Shown here piece by piece: positions 5,799 to 13,275 of a stretch of DNA of 14,452 nucleotides. The stretch is from Thermoplasmata archaeon (lineage in GTDB: Archaea > Thermoplasmatota > E2 > UBA202 > DSCA01): NCBI GenBank assembly GCA_021159125.1, contig JAGGSL010000029.1, forward strand, positions 1 to 14,452. The letters are read 5' to 3'. The notes under the pieces are model-generated. The model ran no database searches, was not told where the DNA came from, and saw only the letters and a program-made list of their open reading frames with translations. Within the stretch, counting starts at the first letter, position 1; each line of letters opens with the position of its first letter. The position numbers were made by a program, and so were the translations under genes.

Positions 5799-5818
5799 TG
5801 TATTCCATTCGTTTACCC

Positions 5819-6223
5819 ATGAATTCAAAATTTTTTATCGTAACAATCGGAGCATGGTTTATTTTCATGATTCTCGCCATAATCAATGCCGGAATAAGGA
5901 ATAACGTGTACAAGCCCATAGTAGGCGATTTAGCTGCTCATCAAATAAGCACAATAATTTTTGTTACACTTATTCTTATAGTGACCTATTTGGTGCTGCG
6001 ATTTGCAAATCTGGAGTTGAGTAATTCCGAAGCATTATTGATGGGAGCGATATGGCTTATCTCCACCATGGCATTTGAGTTCATTGCAGGACATTATGCA
6101 TTCGGGAACTCATGGGAAAAACTTTTTGCAGATTACAATATATTAAAAGGAAGAATCTGGTGCCTTGTTTTGATAACGACCCTTTTTGCCCCTTATCTAA
6201 CAAATAAATTGTTACAACGTTAA
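5819..6223 (+). CDS. Four-helix membrane protein of unknown function
   Basis: From the ATG at 5819 the protein has 134 residues and four hydrophobic segments, at about residues 4-24, 42-62, 72-92 and 112-128. Polar patches between them include a His in Ala-Ala-His-Gln and a conserved-looking Phe-Glu-Phe-Ile-Ala-Gly-His near the third helix. The segment Ser-Trp-Glu-Lys-Leu-Phe-Ala-Asp-Tyr-Asn follows, then Gly-Arg-Ile-Trp. I have the impression of a small family of unnamed membrane proteins with this Glu/His and Asp-Tyr-Asn pattern in bacteria and archaea, but cannot name it. The frame is open back to 5762, but the TATA box favours 5819. It converges on dph6. Confidence 0.75.
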   Translation: MNSKFFIVTIGAWFIFMILAIINAGIRNNVYKPIVGDLAAHQISTIIFVTLILIVTYLVLRFANLELSNSEALLMGAIWLISTMAFEFIAGHYAFGNSWEKLFADYNILKGRIWCLVLITTLFAPYLTNKLLQR

Positions 6224-6244
6224 ACTTTTTGCCCTTGTTCGTTC

Positions 6245-6913
6245 CTATTTATCTCCCATTCTGACTTTCTTTATGTTTAGAGTTCCTCTTCCGCCTTCCC
6301 ATTTTCGTTCTGCTTTTTCCACAATCAGCTTTTTTCCGTAAAGAGGGCAGTCAATAACAAATGTTTCATACTCCCCGCCCTCGCCTGAGATATTTATGCC
6401 GTATTTGCTGCAAAGTTGAAGTAATTCATCTATGCATTTTTCATCTATCTTCCTCCCGAGCCATTTCTCCCTCAGCCCCTCCGCCGCCACCGCCACGATG
6501 ATGATTTCAAAACCTGCGCTCACCATCTCTCTGAGGAGGAGCTCTTCATTTTTATGCCATAACGGTGTGAATGATTTTATTCCAAGCTCATGGCATATTT
6601 TTTCTATCCTTGTCCTTTGGTATTCGCTCGCTATCGCTCCGCTGATAACACCATCAATATCTATTTCCTGCAGAGCTTTTTTCAAATCCTCAAGCTCTTC
6701 TTCTTTATTTGCATGAGTTATTTTTTCAATCAGGGGAATGTCCATGCTCTCTGCAATTGAGTTAACAAGGTGAATGTTTTCTGTGTGGTACATCCATGAT
6801 AGCTTTTCCGGCTTTATTGTTACGGCATGTGTCAGATCCCATCCGTACTGGGTTGCAATGTAAGCCGCATACAGGGAGTCCTTCCCGCCGGAGAGCAGGG
6901 CAGCTACTTTCAC
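6245..6913 (-). CDS. dph6: Diphthine--ammonia ligase (Dph6 family)
   Basis: This PP-loop ATPase (222 residues) belongs to the Dph6/MJ0570 family, which amidates diphthine on elongation factor 2 to complete diphthamide, using ATP and ammonia. The PP-loop SGGKDS is at residues 8-13. The family motifs GAIASEYQR (92-100), Leu-Trp-His (118-120), Trp-Leu-Gly-Arg (151-154) and GEGGEYETFV (177-186) are all present. The length fits the single-domain archaeal form. The start codon is GTG (6911-6913), overlapping the TGA of the upstream CNNM/CBS gene as GTGA, so translation is probably coupled to that gene. Confidence 0.93.
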   Translation of the reverse strand: MKVAALLSGGKDSLYAAYIATQYGWDLTHAVTIKPEKLSWMYHTENIHLVNSIAESMDIPLIEKITHANKEEELEDLKKALQEIDIDGVISGAIASEYQRTRIEKICHELGIKSFTPLWHKNEELLLREMVSAGFEIIIVAVAAEGLREKWLGRKIDEKCIDELLQLCSKYGINISGEGGEYETFVIDCPLYGKKLIVEKAERKWEGGRGTLNIKKVRMGDK

Positions 6914-7899
6914 GCATTCACCTTGTCATGCTCGTCGGCTATCTCGCCAAACACTTCCTCTATCAAATCCTCGAGGGTAACAAGGCCCAAAGTACTGCCG
7001 TCTTCTCCCTGCAGGATTGCAATGTGGGTTTTCCTGCGCTGCATCTCCCTCAAAACATCATCAGCCTTCATGCCTGCCCTTATTTTGAGTATGTCTCTTA
7101 TTATCTCACTTATGGGCATACTTTTGTCTTCAATGGCAAGCGCATCTTTTACGTGAACCATTCCGACTATGTCATCAATGTTGTCTCTGTAAACAGGAAA
7201 TCTGGAAAATCCGGTTTCCAGTGATTTTTTTATTAATGTTTCCACACTGTCATTCTCATTGAGCGCCACGATTTCATCTCTCGGCACTTTTACCTCCCAT
7301 ACTTTGGTATCATCAAAATCAAGGATTTCGTTAACCATCTCCTTTTCATCCATTTTTATTGTGCCGTCCTCTTCGCCAAGCTCAAGCATTGCCCTTATTT
7401 CCTCTTCAGTGACAGCAGTCTTTTTCTTTTCCTTTCCTCCAGCCAATTTTATGATTCCGTTTGAAATGATTGTTAAAAATACCGATACCGGATAAAATAT
7501 TTTGGTTATGATCTGGAGAAGCCTTGCGATTTTCAAGGCCATTTTTTCATTTCTCATGCCAAAAGCTTTTGGTGTTACTTCTCCAAATATGACAACAAGC
7601 AATGTCATTACTGCAGTGGCTATACCTATTCCTATATTTCCAAAAATTTTGGTGGCAATTGAGCCTGCCAGAACAGAGGCAAAAATATTGACAAGGTTGT
7701 TTCCAACCACTATCGCACTCACCACGTTCTCGGGATTTTTTAGCAGTTTATCAAGAATTTTTGCCCTCCTGTCTCCTTTCCTTGCTTTCTCCCTGACCGT
7801 TGCCCTGCTTATCGATACAAAAGCCATTTCAGCTCCAGAAAAAAATGCAGAGGTGCATATGAGTAAAATAGTTATGATTATGCCAGCTACTATCCACAT
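6910..7899 (-). CDS. CNNM-domain (DUF21) membrane protein with CBS pair, CorC/HlyC-like
   Basis: This 329-residue protein has an N-terminal CNNM/DUF21 transmembrane domain (about 1-155) with the hallmark FFSGAEMAF at 19-27 and Gly-Glu-Val-Thr-Pro-Lys-Ala at 106-112. A CBS-domain pair follows at about 200-325. Family members are linked to magnesium or other cation export and are regulated by nucleotide binding at the CBS domains. The C-terminal CorC_HlyC domain found in many bacterial relatives is absent; the protein ends shortly after the second CBS domain. It is the first gene of a two-gene unit with dph6. The transported ion cannot be deduced from sequence. Confidence 0.92.
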   Translation of the reverse strand: MWIVAGIIITILLICTSAFFSGAEMAFVSISRATVREKARKGDRRAKILDKLLKNPENVVSAIVVGNNLVNIFASVLAGSIATKIFGNIGIGIATAVMTLLVVIFGEVTPKAFGMRNEKMALKIARLLQIITKIFYPVSVFLTIISNGIIKLAGGKEKKKTAVTEEEIRAMLELGEEDGTIKMDEKEMVNEILDFDDTKVWEVKVPRDEIVALNENDSVETLIKKSLETGFSRFPVYRDNIDDIVGMVHVKDALAIEDKSMPISEIIRDILKIRAGMKADDVLREMQRRKTHIAILQGEDGSTLGLVTLEDLIEEVFGEIADEHDKVNA

Positions 7900-7920
7900 G
7901 TTTTTATCAAATATTTATCT

Positions 7921-7955
7921 CGGGGGATGAGCATTTGCTGGATAAACATCTCCCC
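7921..7955. repeat. Imperfect inverted repeat before the CNNM gene
   Basis: CGGGGGATG (7921-7929) and CATCTCCCC (7947-7955) are inverted arms with one unmatched base. On minus the hairpin lies between a TATA-like ATTATATAT (7956-7964) and the CNNM start codon. It may be the terminator of serS, which ends at 7969, or a leader structure. Confidence 0.35.
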
Positions 7956-7968
7956 ATATATAATCCTT

Positions 7969-9480
7969 TCATAAAAACTCTGGCATGGAGGGCAATTCCG
8001 ACAGATATTTTTTAAACCCGGGGGGCCATTTTTCAGGGTCTATTCCCTTCTGCGACAGAAATGCTACCATCCATCTTTCCAGCCCGACGCCGCTGCAGCC
8101 GGACCACAGCTGGCTGCGCTGCCCTTTTATGTTGAACGCCCTGGTATATTTATCGCCAACTATTGATATGTTCTGGAACTCAAGCCATTCCTTGCTTCTA
8201 TCCCCTCTGTAAGGCAGCCATGCTTCAAAATCTATTGTGCCTTTTGACATCTCCTCTTCATGTCCTGCAATGCCTGCCTGCTGCATGTAAAAAGGAGTTA
8301 CCTGAGCCATTCTCCACTCAAGTTCAAGAATGTCGTTGAACACATGTTTGTATCTTTCAATCAATTTTTCTCTGAGCTCCAGTAACTGCTCTTTCGTGCC
8401 TATGTATACAATCTCCACTCTATGGAACTCATCCACCCTCTCGATTCCATGCCTCCCTCCTGACTCGTATCTGTCGGAGGGCACGGTTCTTTCAAATACA
8501 AGGACTGGCAGAGAGCTTTCAGATATCGTTTTGCCAAGAAATGAGAAGTAAATGTTGGGACACTGGGCATAGCACACTCCTGCCTTCGGTGCCTTAAGAT
8601 TTTTCCTCAACTCCTCTTCGGGCACTTCCTTTGTTATTTTCACAAGGTCTATGAAATGTTCCCACTGCTTTTCGTCCCTTGTAACAGGCTCGGAAATGTA
8701 ATAAATTTCTCCCGGCATGCCCTCAAGATGGCCTGTCCTGAGCCATGTATCCAGCGAAACATGCATGGGCTCTATGACTTCTTTGAATCCAAGAGGCAGC
8801 ACAACCTCCTCGACAGCAATTCTTTCCATGGCCTTCATTATCGCGGCAGCGGGAGGACGATAAAACCACTTACCCTTCGTCGAGCCGGGAACAATCCAGC
8901 CGAGCTTCTGCATTTCCTCTGACGGGTCTGCATGCCATACCGGCTCTTTTTCCTCTGATTTCCATATTAGCTCCCAGTACTCCTTCTTTCCTTCATAATA
9001 TTGCGCCTTTATTTTCTCCCTCACGAGATTTATCATCCTGTCAACATAATTCTCCCTCAAAAACTCCTCTCCTTTGTTGCTGATTTTCATCTCCACTTCG
9101 CTCCCGTCAATTTTCAGCTCTGCAAAGGGGATGCTGAATTTTTTCAATGCTTTCTGCTCAACATCAATGACAATGGCATAATCAACGAGCAGAATTTCCC
9201 TTATGCCTATCTTATATTCCTTTCCCAGGGCGGCACTGAGGGCTTTTCTTACTCTTACAGCGCCTTCATGACTTCTTATATTACCTTCTGATACTATGCG
9301 CATTTCTATTTTGTTGCCCTCTGCATTCCATTCAACAATTTTTGCTCCGCTGTCGGCTGCACCCCTCTTCAGAATGCCGTTATTTGCCTCATCAACAAAA
9401 TTTTTCAGAAAGTTGCTTATGTCTTCCTTCTCATCGACCTCTTTGCTGAGTATGAATTTGCATCTTAAATCAAATTTCAT
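7969..9480 (-). CDS. serS: Seryl-tRNA synthetase, type 2 (methanogen-type)
   Basis: This 503-residue enzyme charges tRNA-Ser. It is the rare type-2 SerRS rather than the common form: it lacks the N-terminal coiled-coil arm and has the distinct alpha/beta N-terminal domain (about 1-160). Class II motifs are visible, with motif 2 near Phe-Glu-Arg-Thr (329-332) and Arg337, and motif 3 GVGLERW at 464-470. Type-2 enzymes carry a catalytic zinc held by Cys-Glu-Cys. Here Cys307 (Ala-Gln-Cys-Pro), Glu356 (His-Arg-Val-Glu) and Cys462 (Trp-Ser-Gly-Cys) sit where expected. TCTTAAATAA on minus at 9501-9510 is a TATA-like box placing the ATG at or near the transcript start. Confidence 0.96.
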   Translation of the reverse strand: MKFDLRCKFILSKEVDEKEDISNFLKNFVDEANNGILKRGAADSGAKIVEWNAEGNKIEMRIVSEGNIRSHEGAVRVRKALSAALGKEYKIGIREILLVDYAIVIDVEQKALKKFSIPFAELKIDGSEVEMKISNKGEEFLRENYVDRMINLVREKIKAQYYEGKKEYWELIWKSEEKEPVWHADPSEEMQKLGWIVPGSTKGKWFYRPPAAAIMKAMERIAVEEVVLPLGFKEVIEPMHVSLDTWLRTGHLEGMPGEIYYISEPVTRDEKQWEHFIDLVKITKEVPEEELRKNLKAPKAGVCYAQCPNIYFSFLGKTISESSLPVLVFERTVPSDRYESGGRHGIERVDEFHRVEIVYIGTKEQLLELREKLIERYKHVFNDILELEWRMAQVTPFYMQQAGIAGHEEEMSKGTIDFEAWLPYRGDRSKEWLEFQNISIVGDKYTRAFNIKGQRSQLWSGCSGVGLERWMVAFLSQKGIDPEKWPPGFKKYLSELPSMPEFL

Positions 9481-9500
9481 TGGAAATGCATCTCTCTACT

Positions 9501-9510
9501 TTATTTAAGA
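9501..9510 (-). promoter_or_regulatory. TATA-like box of serS
   Basis: TCTTAAATAA on minus is centred about 25 bases before the serS ATG, and no Shine-Dalgarno sequence is seen. The gap 9481-9577 shows nothing else. Confidence 0.45.
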
Positions 9511-9577
9511 ACTTCCATTATTGGCACCCTGGAACTCAACTCAGCATCTGGAGCCCGGCGTTCCCTGCTTTTCTGCA

Positions 9578-9817
9578 TCATCTCTTCACATTCCCTCTTA
9601 CCGTTTCCCCGATTCTCTCCGCCACAGACAAACAGGCAAGGAAGTCATCAAGGGTATGAATCATTGAAGATATGGAGTCCGCCTCCGCCTCCGCCACCAC
9701 AAAATTTTCCTCCACATGGGTTCTTACAAAAGATTCGTTGTCAGGTTTGAGCGATTTTTCGATGCGCTCCGCCTCTTCCTCGTTCATGTATTCCAGCATG
9801 AGAGTGCATTTTATCAT
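9578..9817 (-). CDS. pcc1: KEOPS complex subunit Pcc1
   Basis: From the ATG at 9817 this is a 79-residue Pcc1-family protein. Pcc1 is the small dimerising subunit of the KEOPS complex that makes the t6A modification at position 37 of ANN-decoding tRNAs. The typical features are the N-terminal beta strand, then Ala-Glu-Arg-Ile..Ser-Leu-Lys-Pro-Asp-Asn, and a C-terminal helical stretch around Thr-Leu-Asp-Asp-Phe-Leu-Ala-Cys-Leu. The ATG overlaps the TGA of the glycosyltransferase as ATGA, which decides between this start and an in-frame ATG 39 bases earlier inside that gene. No other KEOPS gene is nearby. Confidence 0.85.
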   Translation of the reverse strand: MIKCTLMLEYMNEEEAERIEKSLKPDNESFVRTHVEENFVVAEAEADSISSMIHTLDDFLACLSVAERIGETVRGNVKR

Positions 9818-10950
9818 AAAAATCCCTCGTAAAAAGATATGAGCGTGTCCGTGCATTTTTTTATGGAATAGGTGGCCGCCGTTTTTTTCGCCTCTTCTGC
9901 CATTTCCCCGGATTGAAGCGCCATCGCCATTTTTTCCGCAAAATCACGGGCATCGTCGGCATCAAAAAGAAAGCCGCATCTCCCGTCTTCCACTATTTCA
10001 GGCAGGGAACGGACTCTTGCAGCAACAACAGGCAGGCCAGCCGCCATGGCTTCAATGGCAACTATTCCCTGGGTTTCATATTTCGATGGGAAGGCAAATA
10101 TGTCTGCTGCATGATAGTAATCAGGAAGCTTTTCATCCTCCACGAATCCTGTGAATATAAAACTATTTTCAAGATTTGCCTGCCTGACCTTCTGCTTCAG
10201 GGCATCTTTATAGGGGCCATTTCCTACAATGACAAACACGGCATCCGGAACTTTTTCCAGCAGCAAAGGGGCAGCGTCCACCATCAAATCAAGATTTTTC
10301 TCTTTTACCACCCTGCCCACATGGAGGATGATTTTTTCGTTTTCAAGACCCATTTCATCCCTTGCCTTTTTCCCGTCTCCGCGGGCAAATCTGTCTATGT
10401 CGATGCCTGTAGGAATCACTTCTATTTCTTTGTCCGCAAGCTCTTGGAGTTCATCCCTTGCTGCTTTACTTGGGGCTATTATGCCGTCACATCTTCTGAA
10501 ATACCATTTCAGCCATACACGAAGCAATTTCCCTGCGACTTTCTGAATGAGCGGTGAAGAAGAGATAAAATAAACGGAATCCCCCAGGAAGGTATGATAT
10601 GTGAAAATTAACGGGATGCTGTAATGATGTGAGGCAATGACCCCATGCACACCCATGAATGCAGGTGAGTGGGAGTGGATTATATCTATCTTTAATTCCT
10701 CTATGATTTTTTTTGTCCTGCGCCCGAATAGGGAGCAAATTTTAGCAATCCTATAATCAGGATATTTTTTGAACGGCTTTGATTTGTAATAAAAAATTCT
10801 GTTCTCGAAGTCATCTTCATCTCTCTTCCCAGGAACAAAAAGATAAATTTCATGCCCTCTCCTTTCAATCTCGCCTTTGAATGAGAGAATGGATGTCACA
10901 ACACCATCTTTGGTGGGCAGCCATGTATCCGTGAACCACGCTATTTTCAT
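9814..10950 (-). CDS. GT4-family glycosyltransferase
   Basis: This 378-residue protein has the two Rossmann-like halves of a GT-B, family 4 glycosyltransferase. The N-terminus reads FTDTWLPTKDGVVTS (residues 6-20), typical of enzymes that glycosylate lipids. His-Ser-His at 93-95 and Tyr-His-Thr near 118-120 lie in the acceptor half. The donor half has VGRVVKEKN (211-219), with Arg213 and Lys218 as likely phosphate contacts, and the E-x7-E motif Glu292/Glu300. Relatives transfer glucose or mannose to diacylglycerol or phosphatidylinositol. The sugar and acceptor here are unknown, though a membrane lipid is likely given the membrane-embedded PAP2-like neighbour. It overlaps that gene and pcc1 by ATGA. 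Confidence 0.92.
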   Translation of the reverse strand: MKIAWFTDTWLPTKDGVVTSILSFKGEIERRGHEIYLFVPGKRDEDDFENRIFYYKSKPFKKYPDYRIAKICSLFGRRTKKIIEELKIDIIHSHSPAFMGVHGVIASHHYSIPLIFTYHTFLGDSVYFISSSPLIQKVAGKLLRVWLKWYFRRCDGIIAPSKAARDELQELADKEIEVIPTGIDIDRFARGDGKKARDEMGLENEKIILHVGRVVKEKNLDLMVDAAPLLLEKVPDAVFVIVGNGPYKDALKQKVRQANLENSFIFTGFVEDEKLPDYYHAADIFAFPSKYETQGIVAIEAMAAGLPVVAARVRSLPEIVEDGRCGFLFDADDARDFAEKMAMALQSGEMAEEAKKTAATYSIKKCTDTLISFYEGFL

Positions 10951-11735
10951 GTTCCTCCAACAATTTTTACCGATATAATAACTGCGGCAAGCGCAAGCAG
11001 TTCGCCGCCGACAACATCCGTAAACCAGTGTATGCCAAGATAAAGAGTTGCTACCGGTATTGAAAGCGCGATAACGGTGGCTGCAATTTTAAATCTTTTA
11101 TAGCCCATTATCCAGGCTGTGGCTGCCATTGCCATCGAAATGCTGCAGTGAAGGCTCGGGAAGCAGTTGTTCAGGGTCGTAAAGCTAAAAAAACTGTTTG
11201 TTATCCCTGGCCATATCTCCTCAAGTCTGAATGCAACCGCTTTTCCATTATACCACGGATAATTCTGGGATGCCCACCACACGTCATTTACAGGGAAGAA
11301 CAAATAAAACGGGATTGCCACAGCAACAATTATTCCGTAGATTATGATGGCAAGTTTTAGCGCTTTCAAATCCTTGGAGAAAATATAAAGGGCAGGAGTG
11401 AAATACACAAGGAAAGAAAAACCAAAAATATACATGAAGACCATATAATAATCAAGAAACGGATTTGTCCAGGACTGGAAAAATGCGACTATGTTTCCCT
11501 CCATATTATATATCAATCTGGTAAAATCAAGACTGAATTTCGACGTCATAACAGGGTCTATTTTTATCTCTGTGATGTGAAGAAGGGAAATGAGAAGGAA
11601 GAGCATGCCAAAAAAAATGAAATTTAAAATCTCAAAATCTCTGAGTTTGTGATTCATTCTGTTTTCCCTGAATAACGCCAGCCCAAGTATTGACAGCACA
11701 AGGTTTCCGGCAACGAGAATCAGAGTGGTTTTCAT
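10947..11735 (-). CDS. PAP2/AUR1-like membrane phosphatase or phospho-head-group transferase
   Basis: This 262-residue protein has about six membrane helices. It carries the last two PAP2-superfamily motifs in the form found in AUR1/inositol-phosphoceramide-synthase relatives: Cys-Phe-Pro-Ser-Leu-His at 191-196 and Gly-Ile-His-Trp-Phe-Thr-Asp at 234-240, with His196, His236 and Asp240 as the likely catalytic triad. The first motif is weak (Phe-Phe-Pro-Val-Asn near 146-150). Such enzymes remove or transfer phosphate-linked head groups on lipids. The overlap with the GT4 gene suggests joint work on a membrane lipid or lipid-linked sugar. A TATA-like CTTAAAATA on minus at about 11759-11767 places the ATG near the transcript start. 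Confidence 0.85.
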   Translation of the reverse strand: MKTTLILVAGNLVLSILGLALFRENRMNHKLRDFEILNFIFFGMLFLLISLLHITEIKIDPVMTSKFSLDFTRLIYNMEGNIVAFFQSWTNPFLDYYMVFMYIFGFSFLVYFTPALYIFSKDLKALKLAIIIYGIIVAVAIPFYLFFPVNDVWWASQNYPWYNGKAVAFRLEEIWPGITNSFFSFTTLNNCFPSLHCSISMAMAATAWIMGYKRFKIAATVIALSIPVATLYLGIHWFTDVVGGELLALAAVIISVKIVGGT

Positions 11736-11829
11736 TTATATTTTCATATAAACCCATATTTTAAGTATTTTTCTGAAATGATCAGATGCAGAATTTCTGT
11801 TGCACGGTCAATAAACCCGGTAAATTCAA

Positions 11830-12570
11830 TCAGTGGATATAGAGCCCGCCATTCACGTGTATTGTTTCACCAGTGATGTAATCCGATAGCCCGGAGGCAA
11901 GAAAAAGGCAGGCATTTGCTACGTCCTCTGGCATTCCTATTCTTTTCAGCGGCACTTCCATAGCCCTTTTCTCTCTCTGCTCCGGAGTATAGCTGGCGAT
12001 GATATCGGTGTCTATTGTGCCGGGGGCAACCGCATTCACATTTATTTTTCTGTCAGCAAGTTCAAGGGCAAGGCTTCTCATGAATCCAAGGATGCCTGCC
12101 TTTGAAGCGGCATAATCCGCCCCGTGGGTGGAGCCCTTAAAGGCAAGCTGTGATGACATGAACACTATCTTCCCTCCTTCCTTCATATATGGAATGGAAT
12201 GCCTGCACACATTGTAACACCCTTTTAAATTCACATTCATTATTTCATCCCACTGTTCGGGCTTAATGTGTAAAAACAAGGAGCGACGGTATATTCCTGC
12301 ATTGTTGACAAGAATATCTATTTTTTCTGCTTTTTCCACAAAAATCTCGACCATTTTCTTTACTTCCATGTCATCTGAAACATCTGCCTTAAGAATCATG
12401 CCATCAGAATATTTTTTCACTTCATCAAGCACTTTTTCCGCTTTCTCCCTGCTTTTAAAATAATTTATGCCCACAAAGGCACCGTGCTCTGCAAATTTAA
12501 TGGCTATTGCTCTTCCTATGCCGCGTGATGCTCCTGTCACCAGGGCTGTTTTTCCTTCAAGGAGTCCCAT
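11830..12570 (-). CDS. Short-chain dehydrogenase/reductase (FabG-like)
   Basis: This 246-residue classical SDR uses NAD(H) or NADP(H). The cofactor motif TGASRGIG is at 12-19, Asn-Asn-Ala-Gly at 89-92, catalytic Ser140, and Tyr153-x3-Lys157. The end has the family's Gly-Glu-Thr-Ile-His-Val-Asn-Gly-Gly. Arg16 in the glycine-rich loop hints at NADP preference. It resembles 3-oxoacyl-ACP reductase, but archaea generally lack the bacterial fatty-acid system, so the substrate is open. The start overlaps the end of ribH by 14 bases, so the two are co-translated. A direct role in riboflavin synthesis is not established. Confidence 0.92.
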   Translation of the reverse strand: MGLLEGKTALVTGASRGIGRAIAIKFAEHGAFVGINYFKSREKAEKVLDEVKKYSDGMILKADVSDDMEVKKMVEIFVEKAEKIDILVNNAGIYRRSLFLHIKPEQWDEIMNVNLKGCYNVCRHSIPYMKEGGKIVFMSSQLAFKGSTHGADYAASKAGILGFMRSLALELADRKINVNAVAPGTIDTDIIASYTPEQREKRAMEVPLKRIGMPEDVANACLFLASGLSDYITGETIHVNGGLYIH

Positions 12571-13000
12571 CTTCCAGTGCCTTGTGCATCTTTATTACGC
12601 TTTCGACAGCCATCTTTGCTCTTTCTATGCGCTCCTCTGCCTGCAGGCGGCTCATGCCCGGACCTGTTATTCCAAGGCCGACTGGCTTGTCGTATTCCAG
12701 CGCGAGGTCTGCTATTTTTCTCGATGCATGCTGGATGACTATCTCATCATGCTCTGTTTCGCCCTCTATAACAGCGCCGAGGGCAACCACGCCGTCAATA
12801 TTCATGCTCTGAAGAAGCTTTTTTATGGCAAGGCCCATATCAAAGACGCCTGGCACCTTTATTACCTTCACAACCCTTGCACCCAAAAACTCTGCATGCT
12901 CCCTGGCACGTTCAAGCATCATCATGGTGATATCATAATTAAACTCTGAAACGACAATGCCTATTCTTATCTCTTCGGTCATCTTCTCTTTATCTCTCAT
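12557..13000 (-). CDS. ribH: 6,7-dimethyl-8-ribityllumazine synthase
   Basis: Lumazine synthase catalyses the penultimate riboflavin step, condensing 5-amino-6-ribitylaminouracil with 3,4-dihydroxy-2-butanone 4-phosphate. The protein has 147 residues. Family motifs are Ser-Glu-Phe-Asn (18-21), Val-Pro-Gly-Val-Phe-Asp (49-54), the ALGAVIEGETEHDE loop (73-86) with catalytic His84, and GLGITGPGMS (108-117), the archaeal version of the phosphate-binding region. Starts at 13000 and at the internal Met7 are possible. The ATGA overlap with the 54-residue gene upstream favours 13000. No FMN riboswitch is seen upstream, as expected for archaea. Confidence 0.95.
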   Translation of the reverse strand: MRDKEKMTEEIRIGIVVSEFNYDITMMMLERAREHAEFLGARVVKVIKVPGVFDMGLAIKKLLQSMNIDGVVALGAVIEGETEHDEIVIQHASRKIADLALEYDKPVGLGITGPGMSRLQAEERIERAKMAVESVIKMHKALEDGTP

Positions 13001-13161
13001 GGGGGTATATCATATTTTTGTTTATTTATTTTTGCTCTGCATTCTGTGCATACGCCATGAGCAGCATCAAAATGTTCAGAGCATACATTCCTGCCGCAAA
13101 GCCCGCAGGTGTGCATTATGCCTGGCTTTCCGCATATGGCACAGATGCCCATAATCTCCAT
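12997..13161 (-). CDS. 54-residue zinc-finger protein upstream of ribH
   Basis: This small gene encodes MEIMGICAICGKPGIMHT followed by a Cys/His-rich body. Ligand candidates are Cys7, Cys10, Cys19, Cys22, Cys27, His30, His35, Cys38 and Cys41, spaced as C-x2-C, C-x2-C, C-x4-C-x2-H, then H-x2-C-x2-C. This is the layout of a HIT-type or cross-brace zinc finger binding two metals. It ends in a basic tail. Its TGA overlaps the ribH ATG as ATGA, and a TATA-like T-rich box (13181-13188, minus) lies 20-27 bases before its ATG. This makes it the first gene of a three-gene operon with ribH and the dehydrogenase. Function is unknown; it could bind RNA or protein. Confidence 0.8.
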   Translation of the reverse strand: MEIMGICAICGKPGIMHTCGLCGRNVCSEHFDAAHGVCTECRAKINKQKYDIPP

Positions 13162-13180
13162 GAAATTAAAGTTGCCATGA

Positions 13181-13188
13181 AATAAAAA
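13181..13188 (-). promoter_or_regulatory. TATA-like box of the zinc-finger/ribH operon
   Basis: TTTTTATT on minus lies 20-27 bases before the ATG at 13161, consistent with a leaderless transcript. Confidence 0.4.
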
Positions 13189-13209
13189 GGTTGCCTATGA
13201 AATCATCAT

Positions 13210-13254
13210 TTGCAATATTCCGTTTATTGCCAAGAAAAGCGGAATGGACTGCAA
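13210..13254. repeat. Two-part inverted repeat between the ATPase and ribH units
   Basis: ATTCCG (13217-13222) pairs with CGGAAT (13240-13245), and outside it TTGCA (13210-13214) with TGCAA (13250-13254). The two helices are separated by two and four unpaired bases. It lies downstream of the ATPase stop and upstream of the ribH-operon promoter, so it could be a transcription barrier or an upstream regulatory site. The gap 13162-13275 holds no other gene. Confidence 0.4.
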
Positions 13255-13275
13255 GCGAACTAAATATAAACAAAG

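Noticed and set aside
5762..5818. Longer N-terminus for the four-helix membrane protein
   Set aside because: The TATA-like box at 5791-5798 lies inside this extension, and the extra residues are not typical of the family pattern.
6796..7224. Open frame of 142 codons on plus
   Set aside because: It lies opposite dph6 and the CNNM/CBS gene, both with clear motifs; the composition is unlike a real protein.
9818..9856. Longer N-terminus for Pcc1
   Set aside because: It would extend into the glycosyltransferase gene; the ATGA junction at 9814-9817 and the family's usual length favour the shorter form.
9913..10557. Open frame of 214 codons on plus
   Set aside because: It lies antisense within the well-supported GT4 gene, has no family features, and reads as a shadow frame.
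13001..13275. FMN riboswitch upstream of ribH
   Set aside because: No FMN-box elements are seen, and the region is occupied by the 54-residue gene and a simple promoter.
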